DNA of 38,487 nucleotides from Ilyobacter polytropus. GTDB lineage: Bacteria > Fusobacteriota > Fusobacteriia > Fusobacteriales > Fusobacteriaceae. Below, in pieces: positions 14,838 through 22,270 of the stretch. Under the pieces are notes generated by a model. The model was not told the DNA's origin. It saw nothing but the letters and a program-made list of their open reading frames with translations, and did not search any database. A program made the translations under genes and the position numbers. The stretch is taken from positions 1-38,487 of the forward strand of contig QKCP01000145.1 of NCBI GenBank assembly GCA_003246855.1. Direction: 5' to 3'. Numbering within the stretch: position 1 is the first letter of the stretch; the number at the start of each line of letters is the position of its first letter.

Positions 14838-17800
14838 TTATTTAAAGTATTTAACTCCATTATGGAAAAGTTTTTGTTCTTTTTCCCCTATTATATTTTT
14901 ATAAAGGTTCTCTCCAATTCTCTCAGAATGCCCCATTTTACCAAGTATTCTTCCATCTAAACTAGTTATCCCCTCTATGGCCCAAACTGAACCGTTAGGG
15001 TTGAACTCACTGTCGGTTGTAGGGTTTCCTTCAAGGTCAACATATTGCGTTGCTACCTGTCCATTTTCGAATAAGCTTTTTACAACCTCTTCGTTTGCGA
15101 CAAATCTACCCTCACCGTGAGATACAGCGATCTGATGAATCGATCCTACCTCTATGTCAGTAAGCCAAGGGGACTTGTTAGAAGCCACCTTTGTGGAAAC
15201 CATTTTAGATATATGTCTCCCTATTGTGTTGAAAGTAAGCGTAGGAGAATCTTGCGCTACCTTTCCGATCTCACCGTATGGAAGAAGCCCTGATTTTATA
15301 AGTGCTTGGAATCCGTTACATATACCAAGTATTAGCCCGTCCCTTTCTAGGAACTTAGATATAGCTTCGCTTATTAATGGGTTGTTTAATATTGTGGCAA
15401 TGAACTTACCAGAACCATCCGGCTCGTCTCCGGCACTGAACCCTCCTGGGAACATAAGGATTTGAGAATCTCCTATGTTTTTAACCATTTCAGAGATAGA
15501 TTGCTCGATCATACTGTGGTTTAAGTTTCTAAACACCATTGAGTTTGGCTCTGCACCCGCCATTTCAAAAGCCCTCATTGAATCGTATTCACAGTTTGTA
15601 CCAGGGAATACCGGCACGAATACTTTTGGTTTAGCTATTTTATTTTTAGCAACTAGGATATCTTTTCTCTCGAAAGATTTCCAAGGAAGTTTTTCTACTT
15701 TTTCTTTTGTTTTAGAAGGGAATACAGGTTCCAGAGTTTTTGTCCAGGCAGCAATAGCCTCTTCTACTCCTATTTCCATATCTCCAACAACTATTTTTCC
15801 AGTTGAGCTTGTCTCCCCTAGTTCCACTAGAGCAGGGATGCCGCTAAGCTCTTCTTTAGCTTCTACAACCATAGAACCGTAGTTCAGTCTGAATAGGTCT
15901 TCGCCTAGGTCTTTTATAGACGCCCCTATCTTGTTACCAAAAGACATTTTTGAGATAGCCTCTGCTACCCCACCATGCTTAAGTGTCATAGTGGCAACTA
16001 TTTTACCGCTCTTTATATTTTCATGTACGAAGTCGAAGTTTTCTTTAAGCTCATCCATGTTCGGCATGAGGTTGTCAAGTGGAGTATGTTTTACAAGGTA
16101 AAGTTTGCTTCCAGCGGACTTAAACTCTTGCGACACAACTTGACTTGCTTTTAGTGGGCTCACAGCAAAAGATATAAGTGTAGGCGGAACATGTAGTTCA
16201 TTAAAGGTTCCACTCATACTATCTTTACCACCTATGGCAGGGATCTCCATTTGTTTTTGAACAAACAGTGTCCCTAAAAGGGCAGCAAATGGTTTTCCCC
16301 AGTATTTAGAATTTTTACCAAGTCTTTGGAAGTACTCTTGGAAACTAAGTCTTATGTTTTTCCAATCTCCTCCAAGGGCAACTATTTTAGCCATTGACTC
16401 TACAACAGCGTATGCACCTGAGTGGAATGGACTCCAGTTAGCAATTTTGTTGTTGTATCCCCAAGTGATTGCACTCGCAGTATCTGTTTTACCGTGGAGT
16501 ACAGGCAGTTTTTGAACCGATCCTTCTGTAGGGGTTAGTTGGTATTTACCTCCAAAAGGCATAAGCACAGTTGAGGCACCTATTGTTGAGTCAAATGTCT
16601 CCATAAGTCCTTTTTGAGAGCACACATTGAGTGATCCTAGCATGTTTAACCATTTTTCTTTTAAAGTATTACCAGTTGTTTCTACTTTTTCAATCGGGTT
16701 ATCGCTTTCAGGAGTTTCTACCTCTATGTCGTTTTCTCCCGTAACACCGTTTGTATCCAAGAAACTTCTAGCTATATCTACTATCTTTTTCCCTCTCCAT
16801 GTTATAACCAGTCTATTTGTATCAGTGACCTCAGCCACAACAACAGCTTCTAGATTTTCTTTTTCAGAAAGTTTTATGAATTTTTCTACGTCTTTTGCCT
16901 CTACAACAACTGCCATTCTCTCTTGAGATTCAGATATGGCAAGTTCTGTACCATTTAATCCGCTGTACTTTGTAGGGACCTTGTCAAGATTTATAATTAA
17001 ACCATCAGATAATTCACCAATAGCAACCGAAACTCCACCGGCTCCGAAGTCATTACATTTTTTTATAAGTTTTGTAACCTCAGGATTTCTGAAAAGCCTT
17101 TGGATTTTTCTTTCAGTTGGAGCGTTTCCTTTTTGGACTTCTGCACCGCAAGTTTCTAAAGACTCCTCTGTGTGCTCCTTAGATGAACCTGTAGCACCAC
17201 CACAACCGTCTCTACCAGTTTTACCTCCAAGAAGTACCACTATGTCACCAGCAGATGGAGATTCCCTTCTTACCCAGTCAGCCTTAACAGCACCTACAAC
17301 GGCACCAACTTCCATCCTTTTAGCCTTGTAACCTTCGTCGTATATCTCCGCAACATGTCCTGTTGCAAGTCCTATCTGGTTACCATATGAGCTGTATCCA
17401 TGAGCAGCTTCTTTTGTGATCTTCTTTTGAGGAAGTTTTCCAGGCATTGTATCTTCTACCTTTTCCAGTGGATTTGCAGCACCGGTTACCCTTATAGCCT
17501 GGTAAACATAAGATCTTCCTGAAAGCGGGTCCCTTATTGCTCCTCCTATACACGTAGAAGCTCCTCCGAAAGGTTCTATCTCAGTAGGGTGGTTATGAGT
17601 TTCGTTTTTAAACATAAGAAGCCATTTTTCAGTTTTACCGTCTACATCCACGTCTATGTAAACCGAGCAGGCATTTATTTCTTCAGATATCTCCATGTCG
17701 TCTAGTTTACCATTTTTTCTTATCTCTTTACCTGAGATAGTAGCCATATCCATCAGGGATATATATTTTTCTTCTAGCCTTGCGCCATGAACGTACTCTC

Positions 17801-18566
17801 TGCTTTTTAAGTACTCCTCAAAAGTTTCCTGCATTATTTCTCCGAATTTACCTTGAGGGATAACTATGTTTTTAAGTTTCGTCTCGAAAGTCGTATGACG
17901 GCAGTGGTCAGACCAGTACGTATCTAAAACTTTTATTTCGGTTTCAATTGGATCTCTTTTTTCCGTATTTTTGAAGTAATCTTGGATGAAGGCAACATCT
18001 TCTAGAGTCATCGCCAGTCCCTCTCTACTCCTGAAAGCTTCAAGTTCATCTAATGAATAATTTATGAATCCTTCAAAACTTTGCACATCTCCGGCGGAAA
18101 CAGCCTCCTCTATGTTCAATGAGTCTAATTTTTTCTCTCTCATTTCAACAGGGTTTATGTAGTAGCTCTTTATTTTTGCCAAGTCTTCAGGGCTGATAGC
18201 ACCCTCTAAGATTACAAGCTTACCGCTTTTAACCTCCACAGCTTCATTTTTTTCTGATATAAGATTAAGACATTGAACAGCCGAATCAGCCCTCTGGTCA
18301 AATTGACCAGGAAGAAACTCTGCGGCTATGTAGTTCTTATCAGAAAGGTCTATAGTGCTGTAAACCTCATCGGTAACAATTTCCGAGAAAACAATTTTTT
18401 TTGCGCTTTCTATCTCTGATTCTTCAATGTTGAAGATATCATAAATATTAAGCATTCTAACATTTTCAAGATTACTTAGGTTCAAACTCTCAATTAAGTC
18501 TTTTTTTAGATTTTCTGCTTCGACATTAAATCCAGCCTTTTTTTCAACAAAAATACGAAATTTCAT
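14838..18566 (-). CDS. purL: Phosphoribosylformylglycinamidine synthase, single-chain
   Basis: 1242 residues. It converts FGAR and glutamine to FGAM. The large single-chain form carries synthase halves and a C-terminal class I glutaminase: HNHPTEIEPFGGASTC, DGCGGATGSSKEH, GGKDSMSGTF, VFPGTNCEYD, then nucleophile Cys in LGICNGFQALIKSG and SHGEGRFVA. The frame extends to 18659, but its first 31 codons lie in the riboswitch terminator. ATG at 18566 follows AGGAGGA by 14 nt, a rather long spacing, and gives the expected start MKFRIFVEKK. First gene under the guanine riboswitch. Confidence 0.97.
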   Translation of the reverse strand: MKFRIFVEKKAGFNVEAENLKKDLIESLNLSNLENVRMLNIYDIFNIEESEIESAKKIVFSEIVTDEVYSTIDLSDKNYIAAEFLPGQFDQRADSAVQCLNLISEKNEAVEVKSGKLVILEGAISPEDLAKIKSYYINPVEMREKKLDSLNIEEAVSAGDVQSFEGFINYSLDELEAFRSREGLAMTLEDVAFIQDYFKNTEKRDPIETEIKVLDTYWSDHCRHTTFETKLKNIVIPQGKFGEIMQETFEEYLKSREYVHGARLEEKYISLMDMATISGKEIRKNGKLDDMEISEEINACSVYIDVDVDGKTEKWLLMFKNETHNHPTEIEPFGGASTCIGGAIRDPLSGRSYVYQAIRVTGAANPLEKVEDTMPGKLPQKKITKEAAHGYSSYGNQIGLATGHVAEIYDEGYKAKRMEVGAVVGAVKADWVRRESPSAGDIVVLLGGKTGRDGCGGATGSSKEHTEESLETCGAEVQKGNAPTERKIQRLFRNPEVTKLIKKCNDFGAGGVSVAIGELSDGLIINLDKVPTKYSGLNGTELAISESQERMAVVVEAKDVEKFIKLSEKENLEAVVVAEVTDTNRLVITWRGKKIVDIARSFLDTNGVTGENDIEVETPESDNPIEKVETTGNTLKEKWLNMLGSLNVCSQKGLMETFDSTIGASTVLMPFGGKYQLTPTEGSVQKLPVLHGKTDTASAITWGYNNKIANWSPFHSGAYAVVESMAKIVALGGDWKNIRLSFQEYFQRLGKNSKYWGKPFAALLGTLFVQKQMEIPAIGGKDSMSGTFNELHVPPTLISFAVSPLKASQVVSQEFKSAGSKLYLVKHTPLDNLMPNMDELKENFDFVHENIKSGKIVATMTLKHGGVAEAISKMSFGNKIGASIKDLGEDLFRLNYGSMVVEAKEELSGIPALVELGETSSTGKIVVGDMEIGVEEAIAAWTKTLEPVFPSKTKEKVEKLPWKSFERKDILVAKNKIAKPKVFVPVFPGTNCEYDSMRAFEMAGAEPNSMVFRNLNHSMIEQSISEMVKNIGDSQILMFPGGFSAGDEPDGSGKFIATILNNPLISEAISKFLERDGLILGICNGFQALIKSGLLPYGEIGKVAQDSPTLTFNTIGRHISKMVSTKVASNKSPWLTDIEVGSIHQIAVSHGEGRFVANEEVVKSLFENGQVATQYVDLEGNPTTDSEFNPNGSVWAIEGITSLDGRILGKMGHSERIGENLYKNIIGEKEQKLFHNGVKYFK

Positions 18567-18605
18567 ATGAAGTTTTTCTCTCCTCCTAAAATTTTTTATA
18601 AGTTT

Positions 18606-18642
18606 AAAACAAAAATCCGGGCTTCGAGTGAAAGCAACCGGA
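18606..18642 (-). terminator. Riboswitch-controlled terminator before purL
   Basis: On the minus strand TCCGG...CCGGA with inner GCTT/AAGC is followed by TTTTTGTTTT. Its loop segment CTTTCACTCG is complementary over 10 positions (two G-T) to CGGGTGAAGG, which includes the 3' strand of riboswitch P1. Aptamer folding therefore frees the terminator, and antitermination uses the same strand. Confidence 0.85.
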
Positions 18643-18656
18643 CAATTGGCGACCTT

Positions 18657-18723
18657 CACCCGTAGCAGTTAATTTAAGGTTAACCGTAGAAACTTCCGAC
18701 CATATTACGGGGATATACGAGTG
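18657..18723 (-). promoter_or_regulatory. Purine (guanine-class) riboswitch aptamer
   Basis: On the minus strand P1 is CACTCGTA/TACGGGTG (8 bp), followed by J1/2 TATATCC, L2 with AATATGG, J2/3 AGTTTCTAC, P3 GGTTAA/TTAACT and L3 CCTTAAA, then J3/1 GCTACG. This matches the xpt guanine aptamer element by element. The specificity position in J3/1 is C, indicating guanine or hypoxanthine rather than adenine. P2 is weak (CCG/CGG with a T-T mismatch next to the loop). It sits 11 nt after the fhs coding end region and upstream of purL, an OFF switch with the terminator at 18606-18642. Confidence 0.93.
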
Positions 18724-18729
18724 TGTTTA

Positions 18730-18735
18730 ATTGTA
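18730..18735 (-). promoter_or_regulatory. Possible internal -10 element in front of the riboswitch
   Basis: TACAAT on the minus strand would start transcription near 18723, exactly where P1 of the aptamer begins. No good -35 hexamer exists 16-19 nt upstream within the end of fhs, so this is weak. The alternative is read-through from the fhs promoter. Confidence 0.35.
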
Positions 18736-18743
18736 TTTGTTTT

Positions 18744-20414
18744 TTAGAAAAGGCCTGTAATAACGCCGTTTTCATCTATATCGATCAACTCAGAAGCAGG
18801 CTTTTTAGGCAGACCAGGCATGTCAATTATATCTCCAGCCATGGCAACAATGAATCCAGCCCCTGCAGAAAGTCTTATGTCGTTAATTTTAACTGTGAAC
18901 CCTTTTGGCCTACCGAGCAAGCTTGGGTTGTCTGAAATAGACTTTTGGGTTTTTGACATACATATAGGCAGTCCAGCATATCCGAAGTCACCCAAGGTCT
19001 TGATAGTCTTTTTTGCCTTGTCGGAGAACTCTACCCCGTCGGCACCGTAAATCTCGGTAGCAATGGTTTTAATCTTATCTTCTATGCTCGCCTCCAGGTC
19101 GTAAAGTGGCTTGTAGCTGTCCTCGCCTTTTTCAATCTCCTCTACTACGAGGTTTGCGAGTTCTACTCCACCTTGTCCACCATTGGCCCAAACATCACAT
19201 AGTGCCACTTTTACACCTTGATTGTTGCAGTGTTTGTTTACGAAGTTAAGCTCATCAGTGCTATCTGTAATAAACCTGTTGATAGCAACTACCACAGGAA
19301 GACCGTATTTCTTCATATTTTCTATGTGTTTGTCAAGATTTTCCATACCCTTTGCAAGCGCATCGAGATTTTCCGTCTTAAGGTCAGCAATATCCTGACC
19401 TCCATGAAGCTTTAAAGCTTTTACTGTAGCAACTACAACCACGCAGTTTGGCTTTAACCCCCCCATCCTGCATTTTATATCTAAGAACTTTTCCGCACCT
19501 AAGTCGGCAGCAAAACCAGCTTCGGTAACTGTATAATCAGAAAGTTTTAGAGCCATTTTAGTTGCAAGCATGGAGTTGCATCCGTGCGCTATATTGGCAA
19601 AAGGTCCGCCGTGTATCAGCACAGGAGTATTTTCAAGCGTCTGTACAAGGTTTGGCTTCAATGCCTCTTTTAAGAGCGCAGCAGCAGCACCTTGAACATT
19701 TAGCTGTCTTAGTTTTAATGGGTTACCTTTTAAATCATAAGCGAATACTATCTCTGCGATTCTCTCTTTCAAGTCCGTTATAGAACTAGATAAGCAGAGT
19801 ATAGCCATTATCTCAGAAGCCACGGTTATTTGGAATGAACCCTCCCTCGGGATTCCATGAACAGCACCTCCAAGGCCTAGCACTATGTTTCTAAGTGCTC
19901 TGTCATTCATGTCTACAACCCTTTTCCAAGAGATTTTTGTGACGTCGATCTCTAGTTCATTCCCTTGTTTTATGTGGTTGTCTATAACAGCAGCGATAAG
20001 ATTGTGTGCCGCCCCTATTGCGTGCAGGTCACCGGTAAAGTGAAGGTTGATGTCCTCCATGGGAACGACCTGCGAATATCCTCCACCGGTAGCGCCACCT
20101 TTTATTCCGAAAACCGGCCCCAGGGAAGGCTCCCTTAGAGCTGCCATTGAATTTTTACCTATTTTGTTGAGAGCCTGCGTAAGCCCTACACTGACAGTCG
20201 ACTTTCCCTCGCCAGCTGGAGTTGGTGTGATAGCGGTAACTAGGATAAGTTTACCGTCTTCTTTATCCTGCCACCTTTTTAAAACATCCAGCTCAATTTT
20301 GGCTTTGTACTTTCCGTACATCTCGTAGTCATCTTCACCTAACTCAAGCCTTCCAGCTATTTCCGAAATCTTTAAAAGATTAGCTTCCTGGGCGATTTGA
20401 ATATCAGTTTTCAT
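18744..20414 (-). CDS. fhs: Formate--tetrahydrofolate ligase
   Basis: 556 residues, family length. It makes 10-formyl-THF from formate, THF and ATP in the cytoplasm. [18 protein letters not shown] is the P-loop. [20 protein letters not shown] and [14 protein letters not shown] are FTHFS signatures. GTG at 20420 lies within the ribosome binding site, so ATG 20414 (five nt after AGGAGG) is the start. Placed first in the purine operon, it supplies the formyl donor for PurN and PurH. It lies upstream of the riboswitch and so would escape guanine attenuation. Confidence 0.97.
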   Translation of the reverse strand: MKTDIQIAQEANLLKISEIAGRLELGEDDYEMYGKYKAKIELDVLKRWQDKEDGKLILVTAITPTPAGEGKSTVSVGLTQALNKIGKNSMAALREPSLGPVFGIKGGATGGGYSQVVPMEDINLHFTGDLHAIGAAHNLIAAVIDNHIKQGNELEIDVTKISWKRVVDMNDRALRNIVLGLGGAVHGIPREGSFQITVASEIMAILCLSSSITDLKERIAEIVFAYDLKGNPLKLRQLNVQGAAAALLKEALKPNLVQTLENTPVLIHGGPFANIAHGCNSMLATKMALKLSDYTVTEAGFAADLGAEKFLDIKCRMGGLKPNCVVVVATVKALKLHGGQDIADLKTENLDALAKGMENLDKHIENMKKYGLPVVVAINRFITDSTDELNFVNKHCNNQGVKVALCDVWANGGQGGVELANLVVEEIEKGEDSYKPLYDLEASIEDKIKTIATEIYGADGVEFSDKAKKTIKTLGDFGYAGLPICMSKTQKSISDNPSLLGRPKGFTVKINDIRLSAGAGFIVAMAGDIIDMPGLPKKPASELIDIDENGVITGLF

Positions 20415-20436
20415 AAACACCTCCTGAAAAATTTAA

Positions 20437-20484
20437 AAGACCTAAGTACGCATTAATCCCTGTTTTAATGCATACTTAGGTCTT
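20437..20484 (-). terminator. 20-bp-stem hairpin in the fhs leader (terminator or attenuator)
   Basis: AAGACCTAAGTACGCATTAA pairs with its near-perfect complement at 20465-20484 (one G-T) around an 8-nt loop. On the minus strand TTTTAAATTTTT follows, then the fhs ribosome binding site. The stop codon of the small ORF at 20442-20597 lies inside the 3' arm. It either ends that ORF's transcript or attenuates fhs. Confidence 0.6.
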
Positions 20485-20597
20485 CTAATTGATTTTGCTC
20501 CGAAAAAATGGCAAATCTTGCCACCGATAAATACAAAGTGGCCTATAAAGATTGCAGTAGCTCTATTTAGAAGACTTTTGAACCAATTTTTAAACAT
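20442..20597 (-). CDS. Possible 51-residue cationic protein or leader ORF upstream of fhs
   Basis: ATG 20597 is preceded by AAAGGAGGTCCCTATAAGG, a convincing ribosome binding site. The frame reaches further upstream but without one. The product starts MFKNWFKSLLNRATAIF, has a hydrophobic stretch IFIGHFVFIGGKICHFFG and a basic end (IRRPKYALKQGLMR). Not recognised. Translation would run into the 20-bp-stem hairpin in front of fhs, so ribosome movement could affect that structure (inference). Confidence 0.45.
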   Translation of the reverse strand: MFKNWFKSLLNRATAIFIGHFVFIGGKICHFFGAKSIRRPKYALKQGLMRT

Positions 20598-20835
20598 CCT
20601 TATAGGGACCTCCTTTTTTAAATTATTTAAGAAATTCATCATGAGCAAAAAATTAATTTTTAATTGAATTTTCATCAGTAGTTTGCCTAAAAAATACCAT
20701 AAAATTAAAGAATTGTAAAGAAAAAATAAAGAGAAGATACGAATATTTAAGGGGAATAATGCCTCGAAATAAAGTGTTTGCCTTTGTAAATATTAGGTTT
20801 ATTTAATGCTCAAGAAAAATAAAAAAATTTTTAAC

Positions 20836-20864
20836 TTGACTGAAGTGTGAAAATATGGTAATAT
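20836..20864 (+). promoter_or_regulatory. Strong promoter in the pur-pyr divergent spacer
   Basis: TTGACT, 17 nt, TAATAT on the plus strand; a TATAAT overlaps two nt downstream. It drives the 57-residue ORF at 20907. Confidence 0.75.
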
Positions 20865-20906
20865 AATTGAAATTTTGGACTAAAAAAAATTGAAGGGGGC
20901 TGGAGT

Positions 20907-21080
20907 ATGAGAAAGTTAAATACGGTACTATCTGCATACATGACAACGAACTCTCCTTTTGCATTTATAAATGTTTTATTTAAAAAGAAAAGAATTGGTA
21001 TTTTAAAAAATGAAATTGAGTTTTTGCCATTGGGCATTTTTGTTGATTTTAATATTTTTAAATTTTATAAAATTAATTAA
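20907..21080 (+). CDS. 57-residue protein of unknown function
   Basis: ATG follows GAAGGGGGCTGGAGT. The frame begins MRKLNTVLSAYMTTNSPFAF and is lysine- and phenylalanine-rich, with FKKKRIGILKNEIEF and a C-terminus ending KFYKIN. No motif was recognised and there is no signal peptide. It has its own promoter 40 nt upstream and a terminator immediately after the stop, so it forms a complete small transcription unit between the purine and pyrimidine operons. It could be a real small protein or a regulatory RNA that happens to be translated. Confidence 0.55.
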   Translation: MRKLNTVLSAYMTTNSPFAFINVLFKKKRIGILKNEIEFLPLGIFVDFNIFKFYKIN

Positions 21081-21084
21081 TGAT

Positions 21085-21119
21085 GGAATAATAGCTTTTT
21101 AGTTGTTGTTCCTTTTTTT
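21085..21119 (+). terminator. Terminator before the pyr operon
   Basis: GGAATAATAGC pairs with GTTGTTGTTCC (11 bp, several G-T) around TTTTTA, followed by seven T. Confidence 0.75.
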
Positions 21120-21123
21120 ATGT

Positions 21124-21155
21124 TATACTACTTATGAGGTCGTTTGAGGTCGTTT
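21124..21155 (+). promoter_or_regulatory. Candidate pyr operon promoter region with tandem 10-bp repeat
   Basis: TATACT at 21124-21129 is a plausible -10, but no good -35 is present (TTGTTG lies only 15 nt away). Directly downstream GAGGTCGTTT occurs twice head to tail (21136-21145, 21146-21155), covering the expected start point. This resembles an operator. No PyrR-type attenuator was seen in the leader. Confidence 0.4.
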
Positions 21156-21189
21156 AGTTAAATTTTTAGAATAAATGGAGGTAGTTAGT

Positions 21190-22239
21190 TTGAGAGCTAA
21201 GTTAATCTTGGAAAATGGGATGGTATTTTATGGTAAGGCTTTCGGATACCTTGAGGAGACAGTTGGAGAGTTGGTATTCAACACTTCTATGACTGGGTAT
21301 CAGGAGCTGCTAACGGACCCGTCGTATTACGGGCAAATAGTTGTAATGACTTACCCTCTTATAGGGAACTACGGAGTGAACTTAGAAGATGTCCAATCAA
21401 ATGGTGTAAAGGTAAAAGGTTTTGTAATCAAAGAACCTGCTAAATTACCGAACAACTTTAGATGTGAGATTACTCTGTCTGCTTACTTAAGACAAAATAA
21501 AATAATGGGTATAAAAGGTCTAGATACTAGGCAACTCACCAAAATAATAAGAGACCACGGATCTATGAAGGCTATAATAACAATTGAAGAACTTAGCCAA
21601 AGCGACATAAAGAAGAGGTTTAACAACTTCCACAATACAGATGCTGTTAAGAATGTAACTTGCGAAGAAGCGTATGAGATTCCAGGGGATGGGAAGAACA
21701 TAGCTATAATGGACTTTGGTATAAAAGAGAATATAATCAAGTCTTTTGAAAAGAGAGGTTGCAACATAAAGGTTTTCCCTGCTTTCACAAGTGCAGAGGA
21801 GATACTTGAGTATAATCCCGATGGGATATTCCTTTCAAACGGTCCTGGGGACCCAGCTGACCTTACTGAGGTAATCGAAAATATCAAAAAGCTTGTTGGC
21901 AAAAAACCTATTATAGGTATCTGCCTAGGACACCAGCTTTTAGCCCTTGCACTTGGCGGTAAGACCAAGAAGCTTAAGTTCGGGCACAGAGGTGGGAACC
22001 ACCCAGTAAAAGACCTTGTGGCTAAGAAAATTTACATAACCTCTCAGAACCATGGTTATGTAGTAGATGAGCTACCTGAAGGGATGGAGCTTACTCACGT
22101 AAACCTTAATGACAACACGGTTGAAGGGATGAAAAGTGAAAAACTTAAAATAGCAAGCGTGCAGTTCCACCCAGAGGCTTGCCCTGGACCGGAAGAAACA
22201 GCGTATATATTTGACGATTTTTTAAATATCATTGGATAG
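21190..22239 (+). CDS. carA: Carbamoyl-phosphate synthase, small (glutaminase) subunit
   Basis: 349 residues. It releases ammonia from glutamine for CarB. The in-frame ATG at 21175 overlaps GGAGGT; TTG 21190, seven nt after it, gives the expected start [20 protein letters not shown]. The C-terminal class I amidotransferase has [11 protein letters not shown], nucleophile Cys in [15 protein letters not shown], and the His/Glu pair in FHPEACPGP. First gene of the pyr operon, 31 nt before carB. Confidence 0.96.
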   Translation: MRAKLILENGMVFYGKAFGYLEETVGELVFNTSMTGYQELLTDPSYYGQIVVMTYPLIGNYGVNLEDVQSNGVKVKGFVIKEPAKLPNNFRCEITLSAYLRQNKIMGIKGLDTRQLTKIIRDHGSMKAIITIEELSQSDIKKRFNNFHNTDAVKNVTCEEAYEIPGDGKNIAIMDFGIKENIIKSFEKRGCNIKVFPAFTSAEEILEYNPDGIFLSNGPGDPADLTEVIENIKKLVGKKPIIGICLGHQLLALALGGKTKKLKFGHRGGNHPVKDLVAKKIYITSQNHGYVVDELPEGMELTHVNLNDNTVEGMKSEKLKIASVQFHPEACPGPEETAYIFDDFLNIIG

Positions 22240-22270
22240 AATATTAAATCTTATTATTGGGGAGGAAGAA

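Noticed and set aside
18567-18659. N-terminal extension of PurL (31 residues)
   Set aside because: The extension lies in the riboswitch terminator and lacks an RBS; the normal PurL start MKFRIFVEKK follows AGGAGGA.
18657-18723. Adenine or 2'-deoxyguanosine riboswitch
   Set aside because: J3/1 has C, not U, at the adenine-discriminating position, and J2/3 and the loops follow the ordinary guanine class.
21120-21189. PyrR-dependent attenuator in front of carA
   Set aside because: No PyrR-binding loop consensus and the only terminator there ends the preceding small unit, before the likely pyr start.
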